This document shows positions 25,148-39,600 of a DNA stretch of 64,000 nucleotides, in pieces. The stretch spans positions 1 to 64,000 of the forward strand of contig RCAB01000016.1 of assembly GCA_003640385.1 (NCBI GenBank), written 5' to 3'. The stretch comes from Setaria digitata (taxonomy: Eukaryota > Nematoda > Chromadorea > Rhabditida > Setariidae). The position numbers and the translations under genes were made by a program. Positions within the stretch are counted from its first letter, which is position 1; each line of letters begins with the position of its first letter. The notes under the pieces are model-generated. The model saw only the letters and a list, made by a program, of their open reading frames with translations. It made no database searches and was not told where the DNA came from.

Positions 25148-26013
25148 AATGTGTAGTTTTCGCTTTATTTATATGTAGTGTGACACATTGTTTAGTATGT
25201 TCCATACTTTCTATTCTGTTTTGATGTAAAGGAATAATCATCTTTGTCATGAATGGTGAAGACATAATATATCAGCGAAAGGTTTAATTTTTGCAGTTAC
25301 TATCTAACTGGCAAATTTTTTACTACCTCACAGTTGTCGATGTACCTAACAGGTATTAATGTATTGGCACATCACAAAAATGCTGTAGGGCCTCAGAGTT
25401 TGCTAAATTTCCAGTTGATGTTTTATTATTTCTGATTATGGATTGTTATGTTTTCTTGTTATATATTGAATTCTGGGTTTTTTTTTTTTTTTTTTTTTTA
25501 AATATTTGTTCCTCAGAATACTTCACCATGTCCCTAGTCGACTGTGTGAATATATTTTGTATATGATCCCTATGATGATTTTTCTTTTTTCGTGAAGTTA
25601 AAATGAATAAAAAAGTCCACATCGTTTCCAATACTGACTTGCTTGGCTTGTAAACCTGCCTCCCCACTTTTTTCCTTGAATTTGACTATTTTAACTAATA
25701 CAACTTGTTTCGTGGTATGTGGTAATAGTAAAAGATCTCTCGATCGATCGCTGATTCCTCCATTTCATGTCTGCTAAAGGTCTTACCGTGTTTTATTACT
25801 TTTCATTTGTTATATGTTAATGCGATTGCTGGAGAGCTTACCGAGTGTATGTTATAGTCGATAAATGGTAATTATTCAAATGAGTGTGTTAAAAGGAGAT
25901 GATTTCTTTTGTAGTTTTGTATGGGAAGGTTTTGAAGTTATGTTGTTCTCATTTTCTTTATTATTAAGTTTCAGTATATGACATTACTACCTGTTAACTA
26001 ATTTGTTAGTTAA
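25148..26013. other. Interval between mrps-7 and vti-1
   Basis: An 866-bp gap between two plus-strand genes. It holds a T run (25479-25499), a possible poly(A) signal (AATAAA near 25606) and TTTGTTAG just before the vti-1 start, a possible trans-splice acceptor. No coding sequence seen. Confidence 0.5.
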
Positions 26014-27532
26014 ATGATGGCAGCCAATACGTCGTTGTTAAGTGATTTTGAAAACCAATACTCAGTACAGACTGCTGAAATCACAGCACGCATTGGACGG
26101 CTGAGAGATTTGGAAAAAAATGAACGAGTTGAAGGAATTCATCAGATTCAGCGTTTACTGATTGATGTTGAAAATCTCCTCGAGCAAATGGAATTAGCTG
26201 TTAGGGAATTGAAACCATCAAGGTACGATTTATTGATCTCCAAAAATTGCTTTGATTTTGTTATTGTCTATACCATGAAGTTGCTCATGGCCAAGGGTCT
26301 TTTACGGAGAGGAAATATGGGGATGCATGTTGCGTGATATTGCATGCAATTTTGTGTTTTAGAATAATATCAGTTGTGGTTTTGAAAATTCTGCAGTTAA
26401 TCATTTCTTCAGCATTTCTTTAACTTGTTCATGAAAAGCTATCCAGAACAGTTTTAATTTCCAGCGCGGAACGGTCAAAGTATGAATTAAGAGTTCGTAG
26501 TTATCGAAATGATAAGAAACACTTAGATACTGAACTGGATAAGGCAGTTCAACGTTTGAAGGACAATGCTGACCGGGATGAATTAATGGCGTACGACAAT
26601 CAGGTTTCTCTGAATCAGGTTAACATTGTTTTTTTTTTTATTCATTCCATCCTGCTTTTCTTGTCTTCTGTTTCATTAACGTCCTGGTTCACATTTTCAG
26701 TTTATAGTGTTTTTCCTTTTCATATAATCCTCATTTTCCTTTTCGTCTCATCTTTATTGTTTATACACTGAAGTTCACTTTTTGACTTTGACTTGGTGTC
26801 ATTTTCTTTTTCTAAATGTTGTTATTAAGTCGCGTAGATTTTGGATAGCAGATTCTTGTTTTATGTTAAGTATAACATATTAGTCTTTCTTGTAGCAAGA
26901 TCAGTTGATTGAAAATACCGAAAGGTTGGAGAGAACATCCAGAAGACTTCAGGATACTTATAGAATGGTGATTGAAACGGAACAGGTGTGTTATACTGGA
27001 GTTTTTTTCATCATGACTGGATTTCTTTTTAAATTTATTCCCTTATAGTAAGTAAGTATTATCGTTGTATATTTATCTGTGTGCAAAACTAAATTTCTTG
27101 TCTGTATTCTTGATTACTGTATTATTGAGAAACGGATAAGAATTCAGATTTCTTTTTCTCTCCTTTTGTTTCTTTTAATAGTGTTAAAGTACGAAAATTA
27201 TTAGATCGGAACAGAAGTCTTAAACGATTTGAATTCTCAACGTGAAACGATAACTCGAGCCCGTGAGCGTATGCGGCAAGCTGACAGAGATTTAAATAGA
27301 AGCCATAAAATGTTATCACTGATGATACGCAGGTATACGCCACTGATACTTCCCTTTTCTTTTATTTTAAATTTTTCCTAATATTTGTTATCTTTGAACT
27401 GACTAAAGCTATGTTTACAATTTGTAATGTTCTATTTAATTTTTCAGAATAATCCAGAATCGTTTGCTGCTGCTTATCATCGCTGTATTACTTCTGTTTT
27501 CATTGTTATTCATTATTTATAAATCACTGTAA
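26014..27532 (+). CDS. vti-1: Vti1-family Qb-SNARE
   Basis: Five exons join in frame (221 aa): 26014-26222, 26465-26618, 26896-26985, 27205-27332, 27448-27532. Vti1 is a Qb-SNARE of the Golgi, trans-Golgi network and endosomes that pairs with Qa, Qc and R-SNAREs in membrane fusion. Seen: an N-terminal helical domain (FENQYSVQTAEITARIGRL, VENLLEQMELAVREL); a SNARE motif in which IGTEVLNDLNSQRETI holds the zero-layer Gln; ARERMRQADRDLNRSHKML; and a C-terminal membrane anchor (RLLLLIIAVLLLFSLLFII) followed by YKSL and stop, giving a tail-anchored protein. Length matches the family (about 215-230 aa). ATG is doubled at the start (MMAA); either could be used. Exon 2 could instead end at 26603. Confidence 0.93.
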
Positions 27533-30500
27533 TGGGACTAAATACACACGCATGATTCCCAGCAGTCTTTTTTAATCTTTCTTCAGTTAAAGATTTCACA
27601 TTATATAATGATTACAGTGAGCTTCATGTTCAGTTCTTTCATTTGGCTTGAAAAAGAGATTTTCACTGTACTGTCAAAATGTATTGTTCCTATACATTTC
27701 GTTCATATTTTTTTCTGCAAAATAGGTTATAGGTGATATTTGCTCATCCGTTATAAAAGTTGACATATTTGTTTTAGTGAGGTTTGTGAGTAAGGTTTTT
27801 TCCGAACTCCTAATTTTATTAGATCTGTATTTGTTCTGCTGATCTCTTTTTGACTCATTCGATTTTTATAAAACTCTCTTGTACAGTTCAGAGAATTTTT
27901 ATTTTCGAGGAAGTAGCACAGTTTAGCTTAGTCTGTCGTCTTCAATTTTAAGCTCTCATTCAAGTTAGTGATTTTACTGGATCGGTGGTAGGAGAAGTTT
28001 GAAGTATAGGACTAATTTTAAAGTATGGCGCAAATGTTTACAATTATTGAATAAGCTGTTACCAGTTTTTTGGAATTAATCCGTTCTTGGCTTACCTATC
28101 TTAATTGCATTGTCCAAAAAATGTATTTTATTACCTTCTGTTTTATATATTTTTCAAATTCCTCTTGTTTAAAACTGATAAAATGGTAGTTTTTATTTAT
28201 TTGTTGCGCAAGCATCGTTTGCTGATTTGGACACCCAATTCGACGCAGTACTCTAGCTATATAGTTCATTTAAATTTTTAGTTCTGAGATTGGGAGCAGT
28301 TAAAATGTTATAAATGTTATTTTTATGAATTTCCGTCAGGTGTTGTTGCTTTGAATGGTTCAAAGCACCAACTTGTACGGTGTTATTCCGACTAGGATGG
28401 GGGCGGCATTTAGAATGCTTTGCAATTTTTCAAAGGCTGATTTTTTCATATCTGAATTATTTGAATCGATATCGAAATTGTTAAGGTCAGTGCTGTCCTA
28501 AAATTCTACAATTTTTTTTAAGGCTCAAATCGAGGTATAAATTATGCTTAACAAGGTGACCTGATAAGAATTCACTTTCGAGCCATTTATTGCGACTTTA
28601 AAATCTTCCTCAACGTGGTTATCATTCTATCCATTATTACGAAGTATGCAAAGATTTGAAAAAATGTTCTGTGACAGATGCGGGATCAATTATTTTACAA
28701 ATACCTTCATTTCTTCATTTCTCTGGTAATTGACCAATCCAATTAGAGTCATAAGCTAAGAAATCTCGAAGTTATTTGTATGGTAAAATAAAAAACTGAA
28801 TCGGACTGGTCCATGTTGGCGGTATTACCCAAAAAAGCAGCGGATAGCGTAGAGTTGAGTGCTGACGTGGCGAAGCGGATATGTTCATTGTGCACTTTGT
28901 CAACGTGAAAGAGATTAATGTAGTGAACAATAAAAATAAAAAAAAAAAAAAAAAAAAANAAAAAAAGTAATTGTAAGGCATGAAAATAAAAAATCTGAAA
29001 ATAAGCAAAATTAAAAGTTAGTGGTAATGGTATGTTGCTGGCAGATTAGACCGTCCAAGTTTTTGAGACTTAGATAAAGTGGACGAATTTTGATAAATTT
29101 TACTAGAAGAAATTGTTAATCGGAAATGTCACGCATCTATGACAATTGTTAAAAAATTTCTAGGAATTTATGTTCTTCTAATTTCCTTTTCTCAGTCCAA
29201 CGTGTAGCAGCTAAAAATAGTGCACATAAGGCGCTAACTTCTGAACTGTAATTGTGAATTATTAGCTTTTTGGATCGCTGAACATCTTATTAGTTTGATA
29301 AAAATTGATAAATTTTTTAGTGATTGGATTCAATTAAGCAGCAGAATTAATGTCACTTTCCTTTTTTCCTTTTTTTTTTCTTTTTTTTTTTTGAAACACA
29401 TAACCGAAAAAAAAGACATTTTTTTCAANAATATATATATATATTTTGAAAAAAAAATATATATATATATTTTGAACTGGTAATTTTAATATATATATGT
29501 AGCACTTAGACATTTTATAATTACCAGTCCAAGAAACTTGAAACTAATTTTGGTGACTATTTAGTGTGACGAAACGGTGCCAAGGTTGTTTGCATACTCT
29601 GAGTGTTGCAAAAATTTGTCAAATAACACCGATATTGTAAGTTAATTTGAATTTCAAAAATGTTGAATGTTTCGTATGAAAAATGCTTGGAGAATTGGTA
29701 AAACCATAATGCTAAAATATATAAATATTGTAAGAGCTGCATAATCAGTGTAAGAAAGTTCGGAAATTACATCATTTCATCAAATTTTTGTGCAAAACTT
29801 TGCTTAATTCTGATTAAACTTTTTCTTTGAAGTTAATTGTATTTTACAAAACAGCTATCTTTTAGAATAAAATGAAGTTAGTTAGTATTTTTTTTTTTTT
29901 TTTTGATGAATGTTTCAGTAATTGAAAATGAAGGATTTTATTGTAAAAGAACTTTGGTTCATTTCAAAACATAGCGAATTTTGAATGATTCCAAAGAAAA
30001 TTTAACAAATTCTTCCAGTTGTTATTGTTTAAGAATTCCGCTTAATTTTTTTTTTTTTTTTTTTTTTTTCTCTCATTTTCTGCAATTCGTTTCCGTTTCC
30101 TGCTCACGAGAAGTCAAAGCCATAATCAATTGCATCAGATCATTTCCTACCATTGCCATAATAATCAACTTTATCACTTGATAACATTTGGCTAACTCAA
30201 ACAGTCAAATGAATAGCCAGGTGTGTAATTAACAGGTTATTCAATAGCACAGTGATTGATAAAAACGAAACGAATGAAATGACTTTGTATTATTAACAGA
30301 ATAAAAAAAAAAAAAAAATGAAAAATAAAAAAGAAATTGGAAAATAAGTTGAAAGGAATATTCCTAATTAGATCAATGAGGTATGGGAAAAAATTGAACT
30401 GATAAACGAATGTTTCGTCACAATACTCATTCCTATAAATGTGCTAGAAAAAATTTTTCATTTTGTTTTGCAACTGGTTTTAAGAATAAAACAGGAAATA

Positions 30501-33484
30501 TTGAGAAAGAAGTAAGCGATTTAAAATTTTTAATCAATTAAAATTCAAAGATATAATTTATTTCATCTAGCTATTTTAGTTTTATTCTTAAAAAAAAAAA
30601 AACAAAAAAAAAAACAAAAAGAGAAACGGAAAATAAGAAAGAAGCTGATAATTTATCATGCTCCATCATTTAATTTTATTTCTTTGAGAAGGAATTAAGG
30701 TTACGAAAATAAATTCGAAATTTGGTGGTGTTTGGAAGGCGCAATTTGTTGTCCAGGATATGTTATCACCAATAATTAGTATATTATGTAACTTTTTGCT
30801 TGTCCACACTTCAAGAATGTTATTGAAGTTAAAAAAGTTTTGAAATATACGGGAAAGAGATATCTATTTTTCATTTTCTATTGTGTTCTGCCTCTAAGTA
30901 ACCGCAATTTTAAGTTTTCTTCCAGGTTTTACAAAAATTTACGGAATCTTAATTATCATGCCTTTTCAGATACAGCTTTTTATTTAAGAATATAAATTAC
31001 CCTTATTCAAAATTTAATTAATGAGCAGCCAAGCTATCAATTTTGCAACAACAGAAACATTGATAAATAAGGAAAACATAAAATTATTAATAATCACTGA
31101 TTTGAATTTAAATAATTAGAGGCGATGAATTAGAATTTTTTTTAAAAAAGAAAATAGCGATTAGCAACTAACCAAAAAATAGCCACTATAAATGAGGCTT
31201 CCAAGACAGATTATCTTTATATGATTCCATTTTATTTTTCATTTACTAACTGCAAATAACTAATATTGCAAAAATCTATTGTATAATATGAACGAAAATA
31301 ACATAAAGTAGTGAATTATTTAAAAAAAAAAAAAAAAATTATTCTATAGCAGAAATTTTACACTTCAATGCAGGAAAATAAAGGATTTTAGGGGAATGTT
31401 TTGAAAATTAACGCCTGTTCTATGTTGCTTTTTTACTCTTCCTTTTAACATTAATTAAAAAGTGACAGTGATTCAGTGCAAAATAGTGGTGGATGTAGAA
31501 AAGTGACGGATGAGCAAGTTATTAGCAAAATAGTATTACAGAAAATTACAAATTTTTTCCTCACAGCTTTAAATTTTGAATTCATCAAGTTACACTATGT
31601 TTGCAGTTAATTTTGCTATGAAATTTTAAGTCTATTGATTTGTTGAAGCTCATGTTAAAAAAAAAAAAAAAAAACTAATAACAGGAAATAATTCTGAATT
31701 TTATATTGATTCCTAAAATACAAAACGAATTATAGCTGAAAGATGAATATGAATAAAAGCTGCTTGAGTAGCATATTTATTAAAATGATTGTTTATACCT
31801 GAACAGCCGGAAGAAGTCAAGAATGATGCTGAAACTGATTGTCAATTTCAACAGAGTAAAAATATCAAAACGAATTTGAACAATTTTGACATTTGCATAG
31901 AATTAAAGAATATTTTTTGAAATTATGTTGAATTAATAATGTTTCTGCTATAAAAAAAAGATTCAAATAAATTCACATGATAATGTCATAGCTTAAATAT
32001 TATATATATATTTTGATAACACAGTGATTAATCTTTTGGCATTGATTTTATCACTTTAGTGTGCTTCGCTAAACGTGAAATTTTTTTAACAAAGAAATGT
32101 GTAGAAAAAATTTTTTAAAAATTATTAATGAATGAAAAATTGAAATAAATGTCAAAAAGTGAGAGATTTTTTTGTAACTATTTAACATTTTTTTTTTTTT
32201 CATTTTATTGTGAATGCAAACTAGTCAAAAAGTTCGAAATCAAAATGATTTATTCGTCTATAGGCTGGATGTAACACATGACAAATGAAATGATAATGAT
32301 AATTGTTTCGATATGGGATCGCATAAAACTAAAATTTATGGCTATTTCATTTCTTTTTTTTAATAATATATTTTGCAGCTATAATTACAGAAAATTAAGT
32401 TAAAGCAAAATATTACTGCCTGAAATGATATGCTTCAAAAGAAGATTAAAAATTTGTAAATATTTTTGAAGCGTTATTTTAAAATTAACACCACTAGAAG
32501 TATTTTTAAGTTGTATATAATTAATATCAAAAGGCGAAGTCATTTCGACAATAGCTTAAATATCATGGTAACAATTTTACACGTAATAGTAAATTCTAAA
32601 TGTACCAAATATGATGATGAGTTTGAGTATTATTCAAATAACAGGTTATTAATTAAATGACAATTAAATCATAGAAAAACGATACAATTAAGTTATATTT
32701 GTTCAGCAACGATATCTCTGAATTTATTCAATTTAAATCATTTTGGCAAGATAAAAAATTAAAGAATATTCATTCAGATCGATCCTCATATTGTAATTTC
32801 CTTTTTGCCCATAGTGCGATATTCAAGTTTCGATTTCGTTTCTTCATTTCTTAAATTTCAATCAATTATATCTTTATCCTAATTTAAATTTAGCCTCATT
32901 TCTTCAAATTAATTTTGATGGTTTTAGCATTTTTATATACATATATAATTAATGTACTTTTCTATATCTATCTAATATATATAAAAAATATATATATATA
33001 TATATATAGAAAAAGTATAGATTAATTTAATTAATGATAAATTTATCATTGTTTTATCAACCGCTGAAAGCATTCAAACTATTGCAATCTTTACTTTTGT
33101 TCTTAGTTCTACAAATTTGGCCGATAGAATAAGTTATCATTACATCTGATTAATTCAACAAATAAAAGTTGATTCTTATCAGTTTTTTCTTATCCATAAG
33201 ATAAATATTCCAAATAATACACGCATGTATTAAAACCCAGCCGATCCGCAAGTGTTGCAACATTTATTTGGCATAATTCTGACCGATTTCTGAAAGAAAA
33301 GTAAAAATAAAAGGAAATTTATTTTTGAAGAATTTATTAATCAATGACAAGAAATCATATTAACTAGTTTTTAAAACTGTCGTCTGAAATTCATTTTTTT
33401 TTTTTTTTTTTTTAACAAATTTTGTGAATTATTTGCAATATATGAAGTGATCTTACACTACGAATCATCTGTAAGAGTTAAATT
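27533..33484. other. 6-kb stretch with no gene seen
   Basis: Between the 3' ends of vti-1 (plus) and the PP1 glycogen-targeting gene (minus). The first 1.3 kb is less A/T-biased and likely includes the vti-1 3' UTR. The rest is AT-rich with homopolymers, ambiguous bases at 28959 and 29429, and an (AT)n duplication at 29430-29475. No conserved peptide or spliced frame was found on either strand. Confidence 0.6.
32956..33016. repeat. AT-rich inverted repeat
   Basis: ACTTTTCTATAT on the left and ATATAGAAAAAGT on the right flank alternating TA sequence, giving a hairpin-prone 61-bp block downstream of the PP1-targeting gene. Confidence 0.6.
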
Positions 33485-36400
33485 TTAATTAACAATAAAC
33501 AAACATTTGAAGAAGTGATCCTTATCAATTGCATCTTTTCGTTTTTCACGCCTATTTAGATTGACTGATTGCATCGAGAATGGTAAGAAATGTTTGGTAA
33601 AATAAGAATCGTTAATTATATAATTATGAGCATCTTTTGACGGATGAAATGACTTTGGTGCTATTTCTTTTTCGGATTTTTGAGCGATAGTAATATCTTC
33701 CACCGCCTGAATCGTATAATTAGCTCCCTGATTGTTGTCCCAGTATGTTATACCGCTAACAACATAGCGTATGCAAAATTCACATCTTGCACCAAGCTAA
33801 AAATTAATTTCAAAATAGCATAACTAATCACTAATATCGTATTATCATTGATAGCATTATAATCTGTTTAAATTAATTCTCTTTTAAATGGTTTTAGAAG
33901 ACTGATAATGCTGTAATTAGATGAATAATTAGCATTTAACTAGGATTATTCATAAGCCAAAGCTTAAATATTAAAATAAGAATTAGTAAAAATAATAACC
34001 ATACTGGAAAATCGTTGGGAAGAGAAATGAAAAATGTAAATTCATCAACAGCATCACCACCACCAAAAGAATGTTTAAATCGACCAGGTGACTCAATATT
34101 TGTCCGCCAGTTATCTATCGTATACCTAACGTATACCTGAGAGAAAAATGTGTCAAATAATTAATTAAATAAGCTTGGTAGTGGAGAATTGGATAATATG
34201 GCGAAAGGAAGAAAGAAGGAAAACAACCTACAAATAAAGCAGCTCTGTCCAGATCTATCGCAGTTTCAAAATTTACAAAAATTTGAATTTTTCAGATCTA
34301 AATTTAACGCTGTCACTTTTTGCACTAATTCAAAAAAAAAAAAAATTTTTTTTTTCCAGAATATTGCAAATGCCGTGTAAATCGAACAGATAACCCTCTC
34401 GAGGGTTACTTACAATTAGAGATGTTTAACTTGTCATCTAAATTCACTCGCTTAATTCAACTTATTTGTTTTAATTGTTGAGCCAACTTCCAATATGTTT
34501 ACCCACTTTACCTAAACTTTCAGTATATCTTTTAATTTTTGTTTAATTTTTTTATCACATCTAACTACTACATTAATTAATAAATATTGACATTGCAAAA
34601 TTTTATATCAAACGGTATCGGAGAAAAAAGAAGTGAAATTTTGTGATGTAGCAGTTTGTCATGTTTATTTGGTATTATTTTTCATCAGTATGACAAATTT
34701 TAAAGACTAAAGTTGCAATTCAAATTTTATTTGCGTCAAAGGTGTATGTTGGAAGTGTCAGAGAATTAATCTGTCAGAAAATTAATTTGCTGAACTTTTT
34801 CTATGGAAAAGAAAAAATTAAATTTATTAGTTTGCAGTCTAGTCGCTAAATTAATGATAACAGTTTGCATCATTATGACAGGTAGGCAAAAAGTTACCAT
34901 TTTGTGTTCCATTTAAAAATCATTAACTTATTATTTGTTTATTTCAGTTGCTAAGTGTTTTAAAATAGAAGTCTTGTTTTAAAATAGAAATTTTATTTTA
35001 TTTATTTTTTTTTTTTAATTTTATCTAGCTAAGTGCTAAACACGGCACAATTTTATGTTTTACTAAAACACTCATAAATTATCACTTATTCATTTGGTTG
35101 CTTATCTCCAATCAATAAATTATTTCAATCATTTAATTACTTTAAAATGAATAATTCAGTAAGGTGATTGATAAATTATCATTGTCTACCTGTTTTTCAT
35201 ATGCGATATTGAGGACATTAATAGTGCCAATAATATTCATATCGACAAATTTAATACATTGTAAGCAAACGAACTGAGTGCGTATCAAGTGATTAATTTC
35301 AACATCTTGACGTTCTTCACGTTTTGTTAAGCTTAACGTAACATTCTGTGGACGTTTGCTAAGCTTATTTGATGATGATGATGATGATAAAAATGGTGAT
35401 TTATCATTTTCATATCTGAAAATTATCAAAACTTTCACAATAAGGATAAACTATTTTATCAGTAATTTTAATTTTGCATTGAAAAAAAGGAACTGAATTA
35501 GAAATGATTATGCATCATTTTTGACTAATTTTATTTTTCAGTTTTCTATTTTTCACTATTTGTACAATCGATACCCGTAAGAGAAATCATCCACTTCATA
35601 ATAATTTTTATGTACAAGATCCAAGCCAAGTGAGTCCGCGAAGCGTACTGTTTTGTGCATTTCTGAAGTTGGTGCTGTTGTTGAACGAAACGCTGAACGG
35701 AGTGATTTTGAACGGGATCTAAAGATTTTTTTTTTTTTTTTTTCCTTTAACTTGTTAAAACTTCTTCAAGTTTCATCAGAATTTTCACAAAAAAAAAAAG
35801 GAAGGAAGGAAAAGTTGTTTATTGAATGAGCAAATTAATTGATTTGAAATTTAATTTTTGGATTTTAAAAGGTTTTTTTTTTTCCATTTTTATATTTTTT
35901 ACATTTTGTTGGCATTTTGGATTGCTGATTGCGTATTATCGTCGGATGAAAAGCCAGAATCATCATTACGTAAGCATTTGAGTGGTGCTACGGATGACGA
36001 CGGTGACGTTGATTCATCCGGTGTCTGTAATAAACAAATTTAAAAACTTTTTAGAGAATTCCAAAAAAATCGAAAGAAAATGATCGAATTTTTAAGAAAA
36101 AAAAGCATGAAAAGCAAAATAATTGTAGAATTATACGAATTAAAGAAACTTCCAGTAATATATATATATNNNNNNNNNNNNNNNNTATATATATATATAT
36201 ATATAAATTGATTTTTAAGTATTTTAGTAAAAAAAAAACTCCAAAAAGTAAAGTTTTATTTAAGAAGCAAGAATTTTGATCAAACCAACTGGCAACTAAT
36301 AAGTGATGATGAAAAAAAAAAAAAAGGATACAGCGGAGAGAAAGATTTTTTTAAAATAATACTCTAAAATTAAGTGGAAGTGGGAGAAAAATTTGTGATA

Positions 36401-36643
36401 AAATCTGAAAATCGTCATGAAATAGTAAAAAAAAAAAAGATTCGAAATAAAACTAACATCAAGTGTCCAGACTACCTTAACAGGTTCGTTTGTTGCTGGC
36501 GCATCAATTTGTAATTTTAATCCAAGCAAATTGTGATGTTTGATTTGAGCAATAAATGGTTGTAATGAAGCAGTTTGATCAGAACATGGTCCCAAATCAA
36601 TTGCTACTGTACGAAAATTCATCATCACTTTTTTACTGTTCAT
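33485..36643 (-). CDS. Protein phosphatase 1 glycogen-targeting regulatory subunit (PPP1R3 family)
   Basis: Six exons join in frame (373 aa): 36458-36643, 35903-36024, 35575-35718, 35190-35415, 34005-34136, 33485-33796. PPP1R3 proteins tether PP1 to glycogen so that it dephosphorylates glycogen synthase and phosphorylase pathway enzymes. Seen: a Ser-rich region with DDSGFSSDDN (residues about 88-97); the PP1-docking RVxF motif KTVRFADSLGLDL (125-137); and a CBM21 carbohydrate-binding module (about 195-300) with VLNIAYEKQVYVRYTIDNW and YWDNNQGANYTI, the segments most conserved in this family. A 70-residue tail follows that I do not recognise. Splice sites and phases agree at every junction. 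The first exon (MNSKKVMMNFRTVAID...) has no recognised domain; an upstream 5' exon is possible. The second exon needs a weak donor (AAAAT then GTAAAA). Confidence 0.9.
36170..36185. other. Assembly gap inside a (TA)n repeat
   Basis: Sixteen N flanked on both sides by TATATA, in intron 1 of the PP1-targeting gene just upstream of exon 2. The real repeat length is unknown. Confidence 0.95.
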
Positions 36644-39600
36644 AACAGTAGAATTTTCTTTTTCACTTACTTGTCAATTATAATCAAAATAAATGACAAA
36701 TAATGGATTTAGGTGCTGAACACTTCGCTTCTGAAAATAAAATGACACATTTTTTCTTTATTATTAATTATCTAATTATGCATCAATCGTATCGCGTGAT
36801 TTATCCTACCACATCTTATTCAGCAAGAATGAAAATTTTTCTTCCAAAAAATACTTTTTATCTTCGAGAATGTCTCACTATGTTAGATAACAACTCAATT
36901 AATTAATTGTTTTTCTTTTTTCTAACTTCTCGTAGCCTTTGTTATGATCAAACAAACTTATTTTCTTTTTCATTTTGTATTTTTTAAATAAATGACACAT
37001 TTAATAATGCTATATTTTTTGCATTAAAAGCAACTGAAATATAATGTTATTAGACTGTACTATTTATATTATTCATAAGTCGTCACTTATTTATTTTTTC
37101 CTGTTTTAACAAAATTTGAACAAAGCAGTTAATGAAAAAGTTCAGTATTTTATCATGATAATTACTTCAATGATTATAATCCCCATTCAATTATTTATTA
37201 ATTTATTATTATTTGTCGCATAACAAATAAAAATTTTAAAATTATTGAACAATTAAATTGCTTCAACACACATTTGTGTCGTTATTTATGATTTATAAAA
37301 AAGAAAAAAACTTGAAATTGTTAATTTCAAAGGGTTAAAATTAAAGGATAATGGAGAAACTTGTCTTAAAAACTTAAAACTTAGACTTCTGGTAAATGTG
37401 CCTCAGATAAATTAACTTCTAAAGTTTAATCATTTGAAGCATATTTACTGGGAGTATCGACAATATCTTTTTCGTTTAATTAACAGCAATTACTTTCTCC
37501 CCCCTCTTCTTTTCATTTTCTTTCTCCTCCCAACTCTTAAAAAAAAAAGGTTACTTTATCATTTTCGTTTTTTTTCATTTCTTTTTTTTTTTTTTTTTTA
37601 GTGAGAACCAGTCCCAAAATACTGGCTCAAAAAATCTATTAAAATCAAAATTAACTTTAGGCAAACGTGCACTACCTGCTTACCATTTATTATCACAGTC
37701 CTTTATCAGTGTCATTTTTTTGTTCGCTAAAAATATCTGATATATCAATAAAGCATAATGGTTGATGAGCATTAATATTCGAGAAATTAGTCAAAATTTT
37801 CGTCAAAACTCTGAAATAATTCACGATATTTTCATCATTTGAAGCCCAGACTTAATAATTATGAGAAGGAAAGGATTCATAACCGTGGGAAAGAAAAGAG
37901 GAAACTTGGAAAGTGTGAATATATCAGGAAAAGTCGAGAACAAGTTTATTTATTAAGCAAGGAATAGAAGCAATATGACGTATAACGAATTACTTGTTGA
38001 AGAAGTTTTATAATTTACTCAGAATTTTCTCACAAAAGTAGCCGATGTTTTCCAAAAATTCACCTTAATTAATTATGAAGCTAAGCAAATCGCGTGTGAT
38101 GATAAACAAATGAATGCGCCGTTTTCTGTATCAGCCGAGAAATGCAAAAGTTTGGCATATTTTCAGGTTTTTTTTTTTTGGGAATGAGCCAGATTTTTTT
38201 TTATTGTTTTCTGTTTGATGATGATTCAAACTTTTTTCTAGCCTAAAATTTATGCCTAAGAATTCAAAAAACAAAAAAAAAAAGGAGGAAAAAAATTGTT
38301 CCTTCGCTTTTTTTTCCATTAAATTTCTTTAAAAAGTAAAATGAAAATGTTGGAGTCAAGTTTTCTGACAAGGAATTAAGTGGCAAGAATTATTTTTACT
38401 ACTGTTTTTCACTGTAAATAATTATCGGTTAATTATTTTATTGTTATTATTATGGTGATAATAACAATCACTTCATTACTATTGCCAGTTATATATCTAA
38501 TACTTGTTGTTGATTATTTCTTTTACCACTGGTTAATCTCATTCTTTATAAATTTACTTTTTAGGCATATCAAAAACGAGAAATGGAGCTTGTACAAAAC
38601 ATTAAACAATACACGAAAATCCGATAATTCGGCTTACCAATGCCTTTGCCATTATTTACAAAGCGAAATTTACAAAAAAAAAAAAAAAAAAAAAAAAGGA
38701 AAGAAAAAGAGAAAGAAAACAAAGCAAAGCAAAACAAAACAAACAAATTCGTTAAAGTAAATTTAACCAAACTATTTGTTCATCTTACATTTGAGCATTG
38801 AGCAATTGGATAGAAATAATTTTTGAACATACATATACCTATTTATATTTTTTGAACATATATATAGAAAATAAGTCGAATGACGTGAAAATGCACTAGT
38901 GTTAGATGCAGAATGATGGTTCGAATAGCTAGAAATAAGAATTTTAGGCTGGGAGTTAAATTTTAGATAAGATTAATAGAAATTTTAACAATTGTTCTAG
39001 ATGTTCTTCCCAAACAATACAAAATCCAAAAATAGTACGATATCTTGGTAGCATGAAATGCTTTCGGGAATTGTTATGAAATTGCCCAATCTCGAAATTT
39101 TGACGGCTAAACAAATTCTTCTCTCTGTGAAATGTCTCGATGCTAACATGTTGCAGAAGGAATAATTTTGTGTTCTCGAATTACTATTTTATTGCAATAG
39201 CACCCTTAGTTGAATGTGAGAACTACGCATTTATATTTGAGAAACGATTGCTACAATGATTCTAATCGTAAAATCACAACGAAAAATTAGATGGTTAGTT
39301 GGTAGCGAGATGAATTATTCATTGATATTACTAAAGATTTGTCTAAAAGACTTTGAAGGCAATGCTTTGAGATTAGTCGAGTAGTACATTTCATCGACTA
39401 ATTTAACGATTTAGCATTATGATTATTAAATTTGGTTTACTGAAACATTCCTATCAATACATTGTAATTACCAGCGAAAGGGGGAAAAAAAAATTAGCAC
39501 CGTCATTACTTTAATAGATCAGATGATAAATTCGATACATTAAATTTCCATGTCATATAGTTTTTATCACTTCTATGGTAAGTATAAATTATCACGTTCG

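Noticed and set aside
28360..28420. TGGTTCAAAGC segment looked like a tRNA T-arm
   Set aside because: No matching acceptor stem, D-arm or anticodon arm could be drawn around it.
28772..29008. Minus-strand Phe-rich frame
   Set aside because: Built on an A homopolymer containing an N; no protein-like conservation visible.
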